64,000 nt of DNA from Enhydrobacter aerosaccus (GTDB lineage: Bacteria > Pseudomonadota > Alphaproteobacteria > Reyranellales > Reyranellaceae): assembly GCF_900167455.1 (NCBI RefSeq), contig NZ_FUWJ01000009.1, forward strand, positions 124,001-188,000, in the 5' to 3' direction. Position numbers and translations under genes: made by a program. This document shows, piece by piece, positions 1 to 8,320 of this stretch. Positions within the stretch are counted from its first letter, which is position 1. Each line of letters begins with the position of its first letter. A model generated the notes under the pieces. It saw nothing but the letters and a program-made list of their open reading frames with translations. It was not told the origin of the DNA and searched no databases.

Positions 1-206
1 CCGAGGCGGTAATCGGCGGCGCTGGTCCCGCTGCTCTTGCCGCCCTTGCCGCCGTTGGTGGGGGCGAGATTCAGGCTGCCGCTGGCGGTCGAATTGTCGG
101 GCACGATCGGGGTGGGATCGCTGTCGGCGCAGGCGCCGAGCGCGAGCAATGCCGCAAAGATGCATCCACACAACAATCTACTGGACAGAGTTGAACCGGT
201 CGACAT
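1..206 (-). CDS. putative lipoprotein, 3' part beyond the left edge
   Basis: The reading frame opens at an ATG (204-206) with GGAGG about 7 nt upstream, so the start is well supported; the gene runs off the left edge after 68 codons. Residues 11-25 are hydrophobic and end in the lipobox LGAC (Cys26), so the product should be exported and lipidated. After the cysteine it is rich in Ser, Thr, Pro, Asn and Gly, which looks like a flexible linker. The domain that would tell its function is outside the window. It lies just downstream of manC on the same strand; an exopolysaccharide link is possible but not shown. Confidence 0.7.
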   Translation of the reverse strand, partial: MSTGSTLSSRLLCGCIFAALLALGACADSDPTPIVPDNSTASGSLNLAPTNGGKGGKSSGTSAADYRL

Positions 207-289
207 GGTGTAACCTCCTGAAGGACGAAGCATGAACCCTAAACGCACGCCGGATGAGTCGCTGTGACCAATCCGGGACACAAAGAGTT

Positions 290-1759
290 TCAGGCGCGGC
301 CGTATGTATCTTCGACACGCACGATATCGTCCTCGCCGAGATAGGGCCCCGACTGCACCTCGATGAGCTGCAGCGGCACCTTGCCGGGATTCTCGAGCCG
401 GTGTTCCGTGCCGATCGGGATGTAGACCGACTCATTCTCCCGCACGAGCATGCGCTCCTCGCCCCGCTGCACCATGGCGGTGCCGTGGACGACGACCCAA
501 TGTTCGGCGCGGTGGTAGTGCTTCTGCAGGCTGAGCTTGGCGCCTGGCTTCACCGTGATGCGCTTCACCTGGAAGCGCGAGCCGGCGTCGACCGTGCGGT
601 AATGGCCCCACGGGCGATAGCCAGTCGTATGCTGATCCGGTTCGGTGCGGTTGCGCTTGCGCAGGGTCGTCACCAGGCCGGAAACCTTGGTCGCCGAGTC
701 GGCGTCCGCCACCAGCACGGCGTCGTCGGTGGCGACCACGATCACGTTGTCGAGGCCGACGGCCGCGACCAGCTTGCCCTCGGACCGGATGTAGGAGTTG
801 CTCACGCCGTCGGCGAGCACGTCGCCCAGCAGGACGTTGCCGTCGCCGTCGCAGCGGCCGATCTCGTGCAAGGCGTGCCAGGAGCCGACATCGCTCCAGG
901 CCATCTCGACCGGCACGACGGCGGCGCGGTTGGTGTGCTCCATCACCGCATGGTCGATCGACAGCGACGGCGCCTCCGCAAAGTGGGTGCCGCCGAGGCG
1001 GAAGAAGACGAGATCCTCCTTGCCGTCCCGGACAGCACGCTCGCAGGCGGAGAGCATGCCCGGATTGATGCGCGCCAGTTCATCGAGATAGGCGCGGGCC
1101 GACAGCAGGAAGATGCCGGCATTCCAGTAGAAGGCGCCGCTTTCCAGGAAGCGCTCGGCGGTCGGGCGATCGGGCTTCTCGACGAAGCGATCGACCTCGA
1201 ACACGCCCTCGGCCTCGGGCAGCGGACGTCCGCCATGGATGTAGCCGTAGCCCGTGTCCGGCCGCGTCGGCTTCACGCCGAAGGTGACGAGCCGGCCGGC
1301 CTGGGCAGCGGCCAGCCCCTGCATGACGGCACGATGGAAGGCGGACGGATCGGCGATGACGTGGTCGGAGGGCTGCACGAGCATCAGGGCATCGGGATCG
1401 CGGGCGAGCAGCCACAGCGCCGCGGCGGCAATGGCCGGACCGGTGTTGCGCGCATGCGGCTCGAGCAGGATCGCCTGCGGCGGGATGCTGACCTCGCGCA
1501 GCTGATCGTCGACCAGGAAGCGATGCTCGTCGTTGCAGATGAGCAGCGGCGGGGCGAAGCCCACGTCGGCGAGGTTACGGGCGGCCGTCTCCTGGAGAAG
1601 GGTGCGCTCCGTGACGAGCGGCAGGAGCTGCTTGGGGTATGCTGCACGCGACAAGGGCCAGAGGCGCGTCCCCGCGCCGCCGGACAAAATCACGGGGTGA
1701 ATCTGCGCAGACCCCTGCTGCTGAAACTTGGCGAGACCGGTGTCTGTGAGTGCGTCCAT
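290..1759 (-). CDS. manC: mannose-1-phosphate guanylyltransferase / mannose-6-phosphate isomerase
   Basis: This 489-residue protein has the usual length of type II bifunctional ManC/AlgA/XanB enzymes, which make GDP-mannose from mannose-1-phosphate and GTP for exopolysaccharide, LPS or glycoconjugates. The nucleotide-binding signature ILSGGAGTRLWPLSR is at residues 24-38, and the sugar-nucleotide motif FVEKP follows in the middle. The C-terminal 90 residues form the cupin of the isomerase half, with RPWGHY and HYHRAEHW supplying metal-binding histidines. No strong ribosome binding site is visible before the ATG, so the start is the best choice rather than certain. The cytoplasmic location is inferred from the family. 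Confidence 0.93.
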   Translation of the reverse strand: MDALTDTGLAKFQQQGSAQIHPVILSGGAGTRLWPLSRAAYPKQLLPLVTERTLLQETAARNLADVGFAPPLLICNDEHRFLVDDQLREVSIPPQAILLEPHARNTGPAIAAAALWLLARDPDALMLVQPSDHVIADPSAFHRAVMQGLAAAQAGRLVTFGVKPTRPDTGYGYIHGGRPLPEAEGVFEVDRFVEKPDRPTAERFLESGAFYWNAGIFLLSARAYLDELARINPGMLSACERAVRDGKEDLVFFRLGGTHFAEAPSLSIDHAVMEHTNRAAVVPVEMAWSDVGSWHALHEIGRCDGDGNVLLGDVLADGVSNSYIRSEGKLVAAVGLDNVIVVATDDAVLVADADSATKVSGLVTTLRKRNRTEPDQHTTGYRPWGHYRTVDAGSRFQVKRITVKPGAKLSLQKHYHRAEHWVVVHGTAMVQRGEERMLVRENESVYIPIGTEHRLENPGKVPLQLIEVQSGPYLGEDDIVRVEDTYGRA

Positions 1760-1832
1760 GCTGCGAAGCTATGGAGCGCCACTCGCATGGGCCAGTGATT
1801 AAATTGTGCTTTGCACACTGCAACAAACGATA

Positions 1833-3482
1833 TCAGTCGCCATTGCGTGGCAGCACGATGGCAATCGAGAGTCCGCCGCCGATTCGATTGGTAGCGCGCA
1901 CCTGTCCGCCCAGCGCCTCGATGTTGCGTCTCACCATCCAGAGACCGAGGCCGGAGTGCGGCGGCCGGTCGCCGTTGGCAGTGTTGGGGCGTGACGAGAA
2001 GTAGCGTTCGAAGATGCGATCGATCTTCTCGTCGGGGATTCCCGGTCCCTCATCATCGACCTGGAGCTCGACCCAGCGATCGCCTTGCGTGAGCGTGAGC
2101 ACGATGGTGCCGCCGCGTGGCGAGAAGCTGGTGGCGTTCTCGAGGATGTTCTGGAGCACGATCTCGAGCATGCCCTTGCCGGCCTCGACCCACACATCGT
2201 CGTCGAGGCGACGGATCAGGCGGATGTCGTTGGCCGCCAGGATCTCGCGGAAGTTGAGCGTCGCCTCGCCCACGATCTGCGTGAGATTGGTCGGCACGCG
2301 TGGCGCTTCGATCAGGTCGGCGGTGTTGTTGTCGAAGCGTTGCGCCGCCAACACGAGGCCGAGCAGGCGGGCCAGCGAGGAATCGATGATTTCGATGGCG
2401 CGGCGGGCGCGCTGATCTTCCTGCGGCACGGCACGGCGGACCGGTGCCAGCGACGACTGGATGGCGGCGATCGGCGTCTTGAACGAATGGGCGTTGTCCT
2501 CGGCCGATTGCCGGATCTGCTGCGACAAGCGCTTGAGGTCGATGACCAGCTTGTCGAAACCGCGCGCGACGCTGGCGAGCTCGGGCACGACATTGCGATG
2601 CGAGAAGGCGTAATCGCCGATACGGCCCAGGCCGATCTCGGTGGCGACGTCGCGGAAGCGGCGCAGGCTGAGCCAGATGCTGACCGCGGCGAGTACTGCG
2701 AGCACGGCGAGCACGAGATAGATGACGGCCGCCACGCGCACGGCCCGCGTTTCCCAATAGGGCCGGCCGATCGAGGTGTTGAGGAATTCCGAGGTGGTGT
2801 GGGTCGAGGTCAGGACCCAGCAACCGCTCTTGGCCTTGATCGGAATGATCGAGGTCAGCAGTTCGACCTTTCCGGTGGGCTGCGTGTAGCGGATCTCGTC
2901 GGAGGTCTCCCACATGCAGGCTTCGCCGAGCTTCTTCAGGATGCCGCGATGGGCCAGCTCGTCGAGCTCGGGAACGACGTCGTCGGGGCGGATCGCGGGA
3001 GAGGAGGCGACGAAGTAAAAGCCGGTGCTGCCCTGTTCCTGGCCGGGTTGGGCCGCGGGCTGCAGCATCAGCTTCAGCACGGTGCCGTCGCTGGTGTATT
3101 TGCCGAGCTCGGCATTGAGCAGGGCCGCGGTGGTCACGTCAGCCTTCTGCAGGACCGGCGTCAGGGCATAGCCGATCAGCTTGCTGCGATCCTGGATCGC
3201 GCGCGTGACCAGCTCGCGCATCTGCCGGTCGGCGCTTTCGAACTGGCCGTAGAGCACGATCGGCAGGGCGATGAAGATGCCGACCAGCGCCACGAGCTTG
3301 AGGGTGAGCGACGCGCCGAACTGGCGCGCCGTGTCCCGCCAGTTACGCGGCTGAACCCGTGGAGCTTCCCCAGCGGTAACCGAATGAGGGGTAATTCTCG
3401 ATGGCGTCGAAGTTGGGATCGATGAGCCGGAACTTGTTTCTGATGCGCTTGATCGATGAACGGACATTGGTTCGATAGCCAT
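1833..3482 (-). CDS. sensor histidine kinase
   Basis: A 549-residue membrane kinase. Transmembrane segments lie at about residues 60-80 and 240-265 with a roughly 160-residue periplasmic sensor between them. A HAMP-like linker leads to an unusual H-box, AHSFKTPIAA, where most kinases have HELRTPL. The ATPase core follows with the N box NILENATSF, the G1 box DDEGPGIPD and the G2 box GLGLWMVRR. The gene starts inside the 3' end of the response regulator gene: only ATG 3482 and ATG 3467 lie in frame before the first membrane segment, giving an overlap of 125-140 nt. It must be the partner of the regulator at 3343-4155. The signal is unknown. Confidence 0.9.
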   Translation of the reverse strand: MAIEPMSVHRSSASETSSGSSIPTSTPSRITPHSVTAGEAPRVQPRNWRDTARQFGASLTLKLVALVGIFIALPIVLYGQFESADRQMRELVTRAIQDRSKLIGYALTPVLQKADVTTAALLNAELGKYTSDGTVLKLMLQPAAQPGQEQGSTGFYFVASSPAIRPDDVVPELDELAHRGILKKLGEACMWETSDEIRYTQPTGKVELLTSIIPIKAKSGCWVLTSTHTTSEFLNTSIGRPYWETRAVRVAAVIYLVLAVLAVLAAVSIWLSLRRFRDVATEIGLGRIGDYAFSHRNVVPELASVARGFDKLVIDLKRLSQQIRQSAEDNAHSFKTPIAAIQSSLAPVRRAVPQEDQRARRAIEIIDSSLARLLGLVLAAQRFDNNTADLIEAPRVPTNLTQIVGEATLNFREILAANDIRLIRRLDDDVWVEAGKGMLEIVLQNILENATSFSPRGGTIVLTLTQGDRWVELQVDDEGPGIPDEKIDRIFERYFSSRPNTANGDRPPHSGLGLWMVRRNIEALGGQVRATNRIGGGLSIAIVLPRNGD

Positions 3483-4155
3483 GTTCGCCGCTCCCAGCGA
3501 TGAAGCCGACGTGATGCATGCAGTCGTAGACGGCCCGGTACGTCACGTGGTTTCCGATATTGGAGGCGAGCAGTCGCACGATGTTGAATTCGGTCAGCGT
3601 CAGATTGACGTCGACATCGTCCCAGTAGGCCCGGCTGACGCGCGGCTTCAGCATCAGCCGGCCGCAATGCAGGGTCTCGTCGACGGTGAGTTCGCGCGGC
3701 CGCTTCGACGACTCGACGATCAGGCGCAGCCGCTTGGCAAGGATGGGAACGCCGCGCGACTTGTCGACGAAGTCGAGCGCACCGCGGTCGAAAGCCAGGT
3801 TCTCGTGGCTGAGCGACGTGCGCCCGGTCAGGAACACGACCGGAAGCTGGATGCCCTCACGCCGCAGCCGCGGCAGCAGGTCGATGCCGGCGAGCGACGG
3901 CAGGCCCCAGTCGAGCACGATGACGTCGGCCGAGAGATTGCCCTCGGCGATCGAGCCCAGCATCTCGGCGCCGTCGGAGAAGCTCGTGACCTCGAAGCCG
4001 AGATCCATCAGTTCGGCCGAGGCGGCTTCGCGGAAGTCGTCGTCGTCGTCGACGAGGATGAGACGAACGCGACTGTCGGCAACGTCATCACCGGGATTGG
4101 CCACGGGACCTGAGTTGACCCAGGCAGGCCCGACTTCCTTCATCGGTGCTGTCAT
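3343..4155 (-). CDS. OmpR/ChvI-type response regulator
   Basis: A 270-residue DNA-binding regulator. The receiver domain spans residues 30-150, with an acidic pocket in ILVDDDDD and the predicted phospho-acceptor Asp82 in VLDWGLP. A C-terminal winged helix begins near residue 170 and ends with NYPSFGYRWG, the position of the usual VRGVGYRL strand. GAGG lies 9 nt before ATG 4155, supporting this start even though it overlaps the end of the upstream lipoprotein gene by 68 nt. Overlaps on both sides suggest tight translational coupling of lipoprotein, regulator and kinase. Confidence 0.9.
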   Translation of the reverse strand: MTAPMKEVGPAWVNSGPVANPGDDVADSRVRLILVDDDDDFREAASAELMDLGFEVTSFSDGAEMLGSIAEGNLSADVIVLDWGLPSLAGIDLLPRLRREGIQLPVVFLTGRTSLSHENLAFDRGALDFVDKSRGVPILAKRLRLIVESSKRPRELTVDETLHCGRLMLKPRVSRAYWDDVDVNLTLTEFNIVRLLASNIGNHVTYRAVYDCMHHVGFIAGSGEHGYRTNVRSSIKRIRNKFRLIDPNFDAIENYPSFGYRWGSSTGSAA

Positions 4156-4654
4156 CGTTCTTTACCTCGTAGGCAAGGGTTGCGAACTGGCGCGTCTGGA
4201 CATCCGGGTAAAGCTGAACGTCCAGTGAGCACTTCCCGTCCCGATAGCGCCAAGTCTTGCCGGGCGCCCGTTCCTCCACTGTCGTTGGTGGGCCGAACAG
4301 GGCTTTGACCTCGCCCTCGCTCTTGCCGATGAGATTGATGGATGCCTGGTCCGAGGACGGATCCTTCGCGGGATCGGTCTTGACGTCGGGGCCGGAGGTG
4401 GCCGAGGCGGTCGACGTATTCGTGCTCGAGGTCGAAGCGGCGGGTGCGCTGGTCGCCGCTGCCTGGTTCGAGGTCGAGGGACGCGAGGTCGCGGGCGCGG
4501 TGGGTCGGGCCGCGGTCTGCTTCGGCGTCTTGAAGGGGTCGGAGGAGACGAGGCGATTCAGGTCGTTGCGGGCGCTCTGCACAACCTCGCAACCGGACAG
4601 GAACAGCAAACAGCCGGCTGCCAGGGTCTGCATCGCCAGACTCTTTGTCGTCAT
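4088..4654 (-). CDS. lipoprotein with SmpA/OmlA (BamE)-like C-terminal domain
   Basis: A 188-residue exported protein. The start at 4654 gives a clean signal peptide (MTTKSLAMQTLAAGCLLF) ending in the lipobox LSGC, and GAAAGAG stands about 8 nt upstream. A Ser/Thr/Ala/Pro-rich linker follows, then a C-terminal domain containing LIGKSEGEVKALFGPP and a WRYRDGKC segment, the pattern of SmpA/OmlA/BamE-like folds. It is the first gene of a block with the two-component system and overlaps the regulator gene, so it may be an envelope sensor or accessory for the kinase. That role is inferred from position only. Confidence 0.8.
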   Translation of the reverse strand: MTTKSLAMQTLAAGCLLFLSGCEVVQSARNDLNRLVSSDPFKTPKQTAARPTAPATSRPSTSNQAAATSAPAASTSSTNTSTASATSGPDVKTDPAKDPSSDQASINLIGKSEGEVKALFGPPTTVEERAPGKTWRYRDGKCSLDVQLYPDVQTRQFATLAYEVKNDDSTDEGSRACLGQLRSRGQSR

Positions 4655-4933
4655 CCAATTGCTCTTTCCCCGCACACCGCCGACGGATGAAACGCCAGCA
4701 ACGGGAATGCGGTTGCCTGCTCGCTGTGTGCGAGCCGACTCGCCGCAGGTCCACTTCGCGGGGTTTCGATGGATGGACTCTTGCTTCATTGCTGCGCTGC
4801 GGCAACCGCCTCCCGTGTAAAAACCGAGGCAATCACAGAATGGCCACTGCTGTCATCACACGCGACGCAGGAATGTCCGTTCTACGCGCTTTAATTGAAT
4901 TCAAATTGAAGTGGCCCCGCAGATTTATCCGCC

Positions 4934-5524
4934 TCAAGCGGGCAGGTCGTAGCCGATCGCGGCTTCGCACTCGATTGTGCGCTGCACTGCGTTCCGTTCC
5001 ATCATGCGCTCATGATGGCTGAAGAGTCCGTTCAGGCTCTGGGCCGGCAAATCGACGGACCGGGCGAGTCGCCAGAACAGTCGGAACAGATGGATATCGA
5101 CGATCGAATAGGAGCCGAGTGCCCAATCGCCTGAACCGAGCCGGTCTTGGGCGATCTGCCAGACGCGGAGGACATGCTCCATGCCCATCCGCCGCGCCGG
5201 ATGGAGCGTCGAAGCGATGCAGGACATCCAGGAGACCGCCTGCGCCTCGGCGTCGATATCGCCGGGTAGGAGACCGGCCTGCGGAAAGCGCTTGGCGAGA
5301 TAGAACAGGCAGCCTGCAACTTCCGTGAGCGGCCGGCCATCGACCAGGAGGGTCGGCACCTGGCCGGCGGGATTGAGCGCGAGGAACGCCGGCGTACGGG
5401 TTTCCCCGCGGGTGAAGGAAAGAGGACGTGCCTCGAACGGCACGCCGATCTCGTGCAAGGCGATGTGGACAGCCATGGAACTGCTGCCGGGCGCGAGATA
5501 GAGCACGAGCGAAGGTGAGGTCAT
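4934..5524 (-). CDS. glutathione S-transferase family protein
   Basis: A 196-residue cytoplasmic protein with a thioredoxin-like N-terminal domain and an all-helical C-terminal domain, the usual GST size. The active-site region is YLAPGSSSMAVHIAL with a serine run in place of a tyrosine, followed by the cis-proline motif GQVPTLL (around residues 55-61) and the TEVAG glutathione-contact segment. An in-frame GTG lies 15 nt upstream, but the ATG at 5524 gives the expected short N-terminus before the first beta strand. The gene stands alone between the trehalose operon end and the lipoprotein operon; the substrate is unknown. Confidence 0.85.
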   Translation of the reverse strand: MTSPSLVLYLAPGSSSMAVHIALHEIGVPFEARPLSFTRGETRTPAFLALNPAGQVPTLLVDGRPLTEVAGCLFYLAKRFPQAGLLPGDIDAEAQAVSWMSCIASTLHPARRMGMEHVLRVWQIAQDRLGSGDWALGSYSIVDIHLFRLFWRLARSVDLPAQSLNGLFSHHERMMERNAVQRTIECEAAIGYDLPA

Positions 5525-5842
5525 GGCCGCGTTCCCCACTGTTGATCGTCCTGCCGGAGCCGTCTGCGCCGCCGGGCTTCGAGGGGCGCCAGCGGCAGCG
5601 ATGCGTCAATGAGCTCGACCATGCGATGCGTCATGGAAAAACTCTCGCGGGCCGGTCGCCACTCCGGCTGGCCATGTGATTGCTACCTACGCACCGTGAG
5701 GTCATGGCCGCTGCTGTCGGATTGCCGCTTTTGGGTGGTTCCCTCCCCCGGCTCCCGTGCGTAAAGCTGCGTGTCTGCGTTCCACGCCGCCGCGAGTGGT
5801 ACGTTTTTTACCGAGTCGGTAATTACGTTGTAAATCAGTGAT
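5525..5842. other. intergenic region with two adjacent palindromes
   Basis: No convincing gene lies here. It must hold the promoter of the GST gene. Its end near the trehalose operon is unusually AT-rich for this genome and contains a 15-nt palindrome at 5808-5822 (TTACCGA-G-TCGGTAA) and, 7 nt further, a hairpin at 5830-5846 (GTAAAT-N5-ATTTAC) that spans the treY stop codon. Neither is followed by a T-run in the operon direction, so a textbook intrinsic terminator is not shown; a regulator site is possible. Confidence 0.45.
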
Positions 5843-8320
5843 TTACGGCGGCGATGTGGAAAAGACGGCCACGGGGAGACGCTCGAACAGCGTCTGCGCT
5901 GCAATCTGTTCGCCGGCGAGGCGATGGGCCGAGTCCATCATGTCCGCGAGGCCGAGCGCGTCGGGCAGCATAAGGGTGGTGCCGTGCCAAGCTGCGGGAT
6001 CGAGAATGAGCGCATCGGGGCTGGTCAGCAGCACGAGCGGCAGGCGCGGCACGGCAACGAGGAGCGCCTGATCGCGATACCGGCGCAGGAAGGCAACGAC
6101 ATGATCGGCCATCGGACCGCTGACCGGCACCGGCTCATAATCCCCTGACGCGAACAACTCGGGCAGGCCACGGCGCAGGGCCAGCAGCCGCGCGATCACG
6201 AGCTGCTTGAGGCGGCCGTCGCGCCAATGGGCCAGCGCCTCGTCCCGTGTCGGGGGCGCGTCGAGGCTCTTCCGCCTGCGCTCGAAATCGACAGGCCTGC
6301 GGTTGTCGGGATCGACCAGGCTGAAGTCCCAGTAATCGCAGCCTTGGTAAAGGTCCGGCACGCCCGGAGCGGTGAGCTTCAACACGGTCTGCGCCAGGCC
6401 GTTCAGCGCTCCGGCGCCGGCGATCGACTGGATGAAGGCATAGATCTCGGCCAGCAGATCGGGCTCCGCCTCCTCGACCAGCAGGCGCTGCAGGAAGCTG
6501 CGGGCCGCTGTCTCGTACGTCTGGTCGGGATCGGACCAGTCGCTGCGGAGCTTGGCCTCGCGCAGCGCCTTTTCCTGCCAACCCGCGAGACGCTGCGAGA
6601 AGGCGGCGCGGCCGGCGGTGTCGGACAGCAGCAGATCGAGCGGCCAGGCGCCGACGATCATCTGCATCAGCATGGCGATGTCGCCCTTGTCCGGCAGGCC
6701 GTCGCGGCGCAGGCCGGCGCTGGCCTCGATCCAGTGAGTGACGCGATCGATCCAGGCCTGCGGCTGCTCGCTCAGCACCGCGAGCCGGGCGCGGACATCC
6801 TCGCCGCGCTTGTGATCGTGCGTGGCGGTGGCGAGCAGGCCATGCGGGAAGCTCTCGCGGCGGCCCTCCATTTGCTGGTGGAAGTCGGCGGCGCTGCTGC
6901 CGAAGCGGTCGAGGTCGAAGCCGACATCGTTGCGCGAGAGCAGGCGGCCGTAGCGATAGAAGGCGGTGTCCTCGACCGACTTGGCGGCGACCGGCGCGCT
7001 GAGTTGCTGGAAGCGGGCGATCGCGGTGGTGTCGGGCGTCGGTTCGGTCATCCAGCGATGGAGCGTGTCGATGACCCAGGCGTCGCTGGCGCGGCCGGTC
7101 CGCTTGGCTGCTTCGGCGCCGTGTCGAAGATAGGGCCTATCCCGCACCGGCCGTTCGGTCGCGGTGGCGTAGCTGCGGTAGATCGGGAAATGCACCAGCA
7201 TCCCGGTGAGGGCGCGGCGCAGCGCCGGACGACTCACCTCGCCGGCTTCCGGATCGAGGCGCGCCAGCCGCTCGAAGGCGGCGACCGAGGCTTCGAGCGG
7301 CGCGGCGAAGCTTCTGGCAATGATCTCGCGCCGCGCCTGGTGCTCCTCCTCCGCGAAAGCAGCCGGGCGGCCGCTCAGCTTGGCCCAGGCCGTGGCCAGC
7401 AGCGGCTCGGCGGCGGGATCGTGCTGCAGGGCGCTCACCTGATCCATGAAGTCGTAGCCGGTGGTGCCGTCGCATTCCCAGTCCGCCGGCAGCGATTCGC
7501 CCTTGAGCAGGATCTTCTCGACCACGACATAGGGCCGCTGCGGATCGTCGGGATCGAGACGGCGGCGCAGCTTGCGGCAATAGCTGGCCGGATCGGTGAG
7601 GCCGTCGATGTGATCGACGCGCACGCCCTCGATGATGCGTTCGGCGTAGAGCCGGGCGGTTAGGGCATGCACGGCCTCGAACGTCTCGGCGTCCTCCATG
7701 CGCAGGCAGACGAGATCGTTGATGTCGAAGAAGCGGCGCCAGTTGATGCGATCGTTGGCCGTGCGCCACCAGCCCAGCCGATAGGCCTGCCGGTCGATGT
7801 CGGGCCCGGTCATCGGCAGACGATGATCGTAGTAGCGGAGCGAAGGCCGCCCTTCGTGCTCCTCGACCGTCAGTTCCCTGGCCGCGATCGCCTCGTGCAG
7901 CGGCTTGCCCAGCAGCGGCAGGAACACGCGGCCGCGCAACTGCGGATCCTCGGCCTCCCAGTCGATGTCGAAGAAGCGGGCATAGCGGCTGGCCTCGCCC
8001 AGCCGCAGCACGTCGACCCACCAGGGATTTTCCAGGCTCGCCGCCATGTGGTTGGGCACGATGTCGACGATGAGGCCGAGCCCGTGCCGGTGCAGCGTGT
8101 CGGCGAGCCGCTTCAGCCCGTCCTCGCCGCCCAACTCGGGATTGACGCGCGTCGGATCGATCACGTCGTAGCCGTGCAGCGAGCCCGCGCGCGCAGCGGT
8201 GATGGGCGAGGCGTAGAGATGGCTGATGCCCAGCGCCGCCATGTAGGGCACCAGGCGTTCGGCATCGGCGAAGGTGAAGTCTTTGTGGAACTGCAGCCGA
8301 AGCGTCGCGCGCGGGATCAT
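5843..8320 (-). CDS. treY: maltooligosyltrehalose synthase
   Basis: An 825-residue GH13 enzyme that isomerises the reducing end of an alpha-1,4-glucan into an alpha,alpha-1,1 linkage, the first step from glycogen to trehalose. Family marks are present from the N-terminus: HGYDVIDPTRVNPELGG, VDIVPNHMA, the nucleophile segment GVRVDHIDGL, the acid segment VVVEKIL, KSVEDTAFYRY, THDHKRGEDVR and, near the end, PGVPDLYQGCDYWDFSLVDP. The start at 8320 forms an ATGA overlap with the end of malQ. It is the last gene of the seven-gene operon and its partner TreZ is two genes upstream. Confidence 0.96.
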   Translation of the reverse strand: MIPRATLRLQFHKDFTFADAERLVPYMAALGISHLYASPITAARAGSLHGYDVIDPTRVNPELGGEDGLKRLADTLHRHGLGLIVDIVPNHMAASLENPWWVDVLRLGEASRYARFFDIDWEAEDPQLRGRVFLPLLGKPLHEAIAARELTVEEHEGRPSLRYYDHRLPMTGPDIDRQAYRLGWWRTANDRINWRRFFDINDLVCLRMEDAETFEAVHALTARLYAERIIEGVRVDHIDGLTDPASYCRKLRRRLDPDDPQRPYVVVEKILLKGESLPADWECDGTTGYDFMDQVSALQHDPAAEPLLATAWAKLSGRPAAFAEEEHQARREIIARSFAAPLEASVAAFERLARLDPEAGEVSRPALRRALTGMLVHFPIYRSYATATERPVRDRPYLRHGAEAAKRTGRASDAWVIDTLHRWMTEPTPDTTAIARFQQLSAPVAAKSVEDTAFYRYGRLLSRNDVGFDLDRFGSSAADFHQQMEGRRESFPHGLLATATHDHKRGEDVRARLAVLSEQPQAWIDRVTHWIEASAGLRRDGLPDKGDIAMLMQMIVGAWPLDLLLSDTAGRAAFSQRLAGWQEKALREAKLRSDWSDPDQTYETAARSFLQRLLVEEAEPDLLAEIYAFIQSIAGAGALNGLAQTVLKLTAPGVPDLYQGCDYWDFSLVDPDNRRPVDFERRRKSLDAPPTRDEALAHWRDGRLKQLVIARLLALRRGLPELFASGDYEPVPVSGPMADHVVAFLRRYRDQALLVAVPRLPLVLLTSPDALILDPAAWHGTTLMLPDALGLADMMDSAHRLAGEQIAAQTLFERLPVAVFSTSPP

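Noticed and set aside
5808..5846. Intrinsic terminator for the trehalose operon
   Set aside because: The hairpins are short and not followed by a T-run in the direction of transcription, so I list them only as palindromes.
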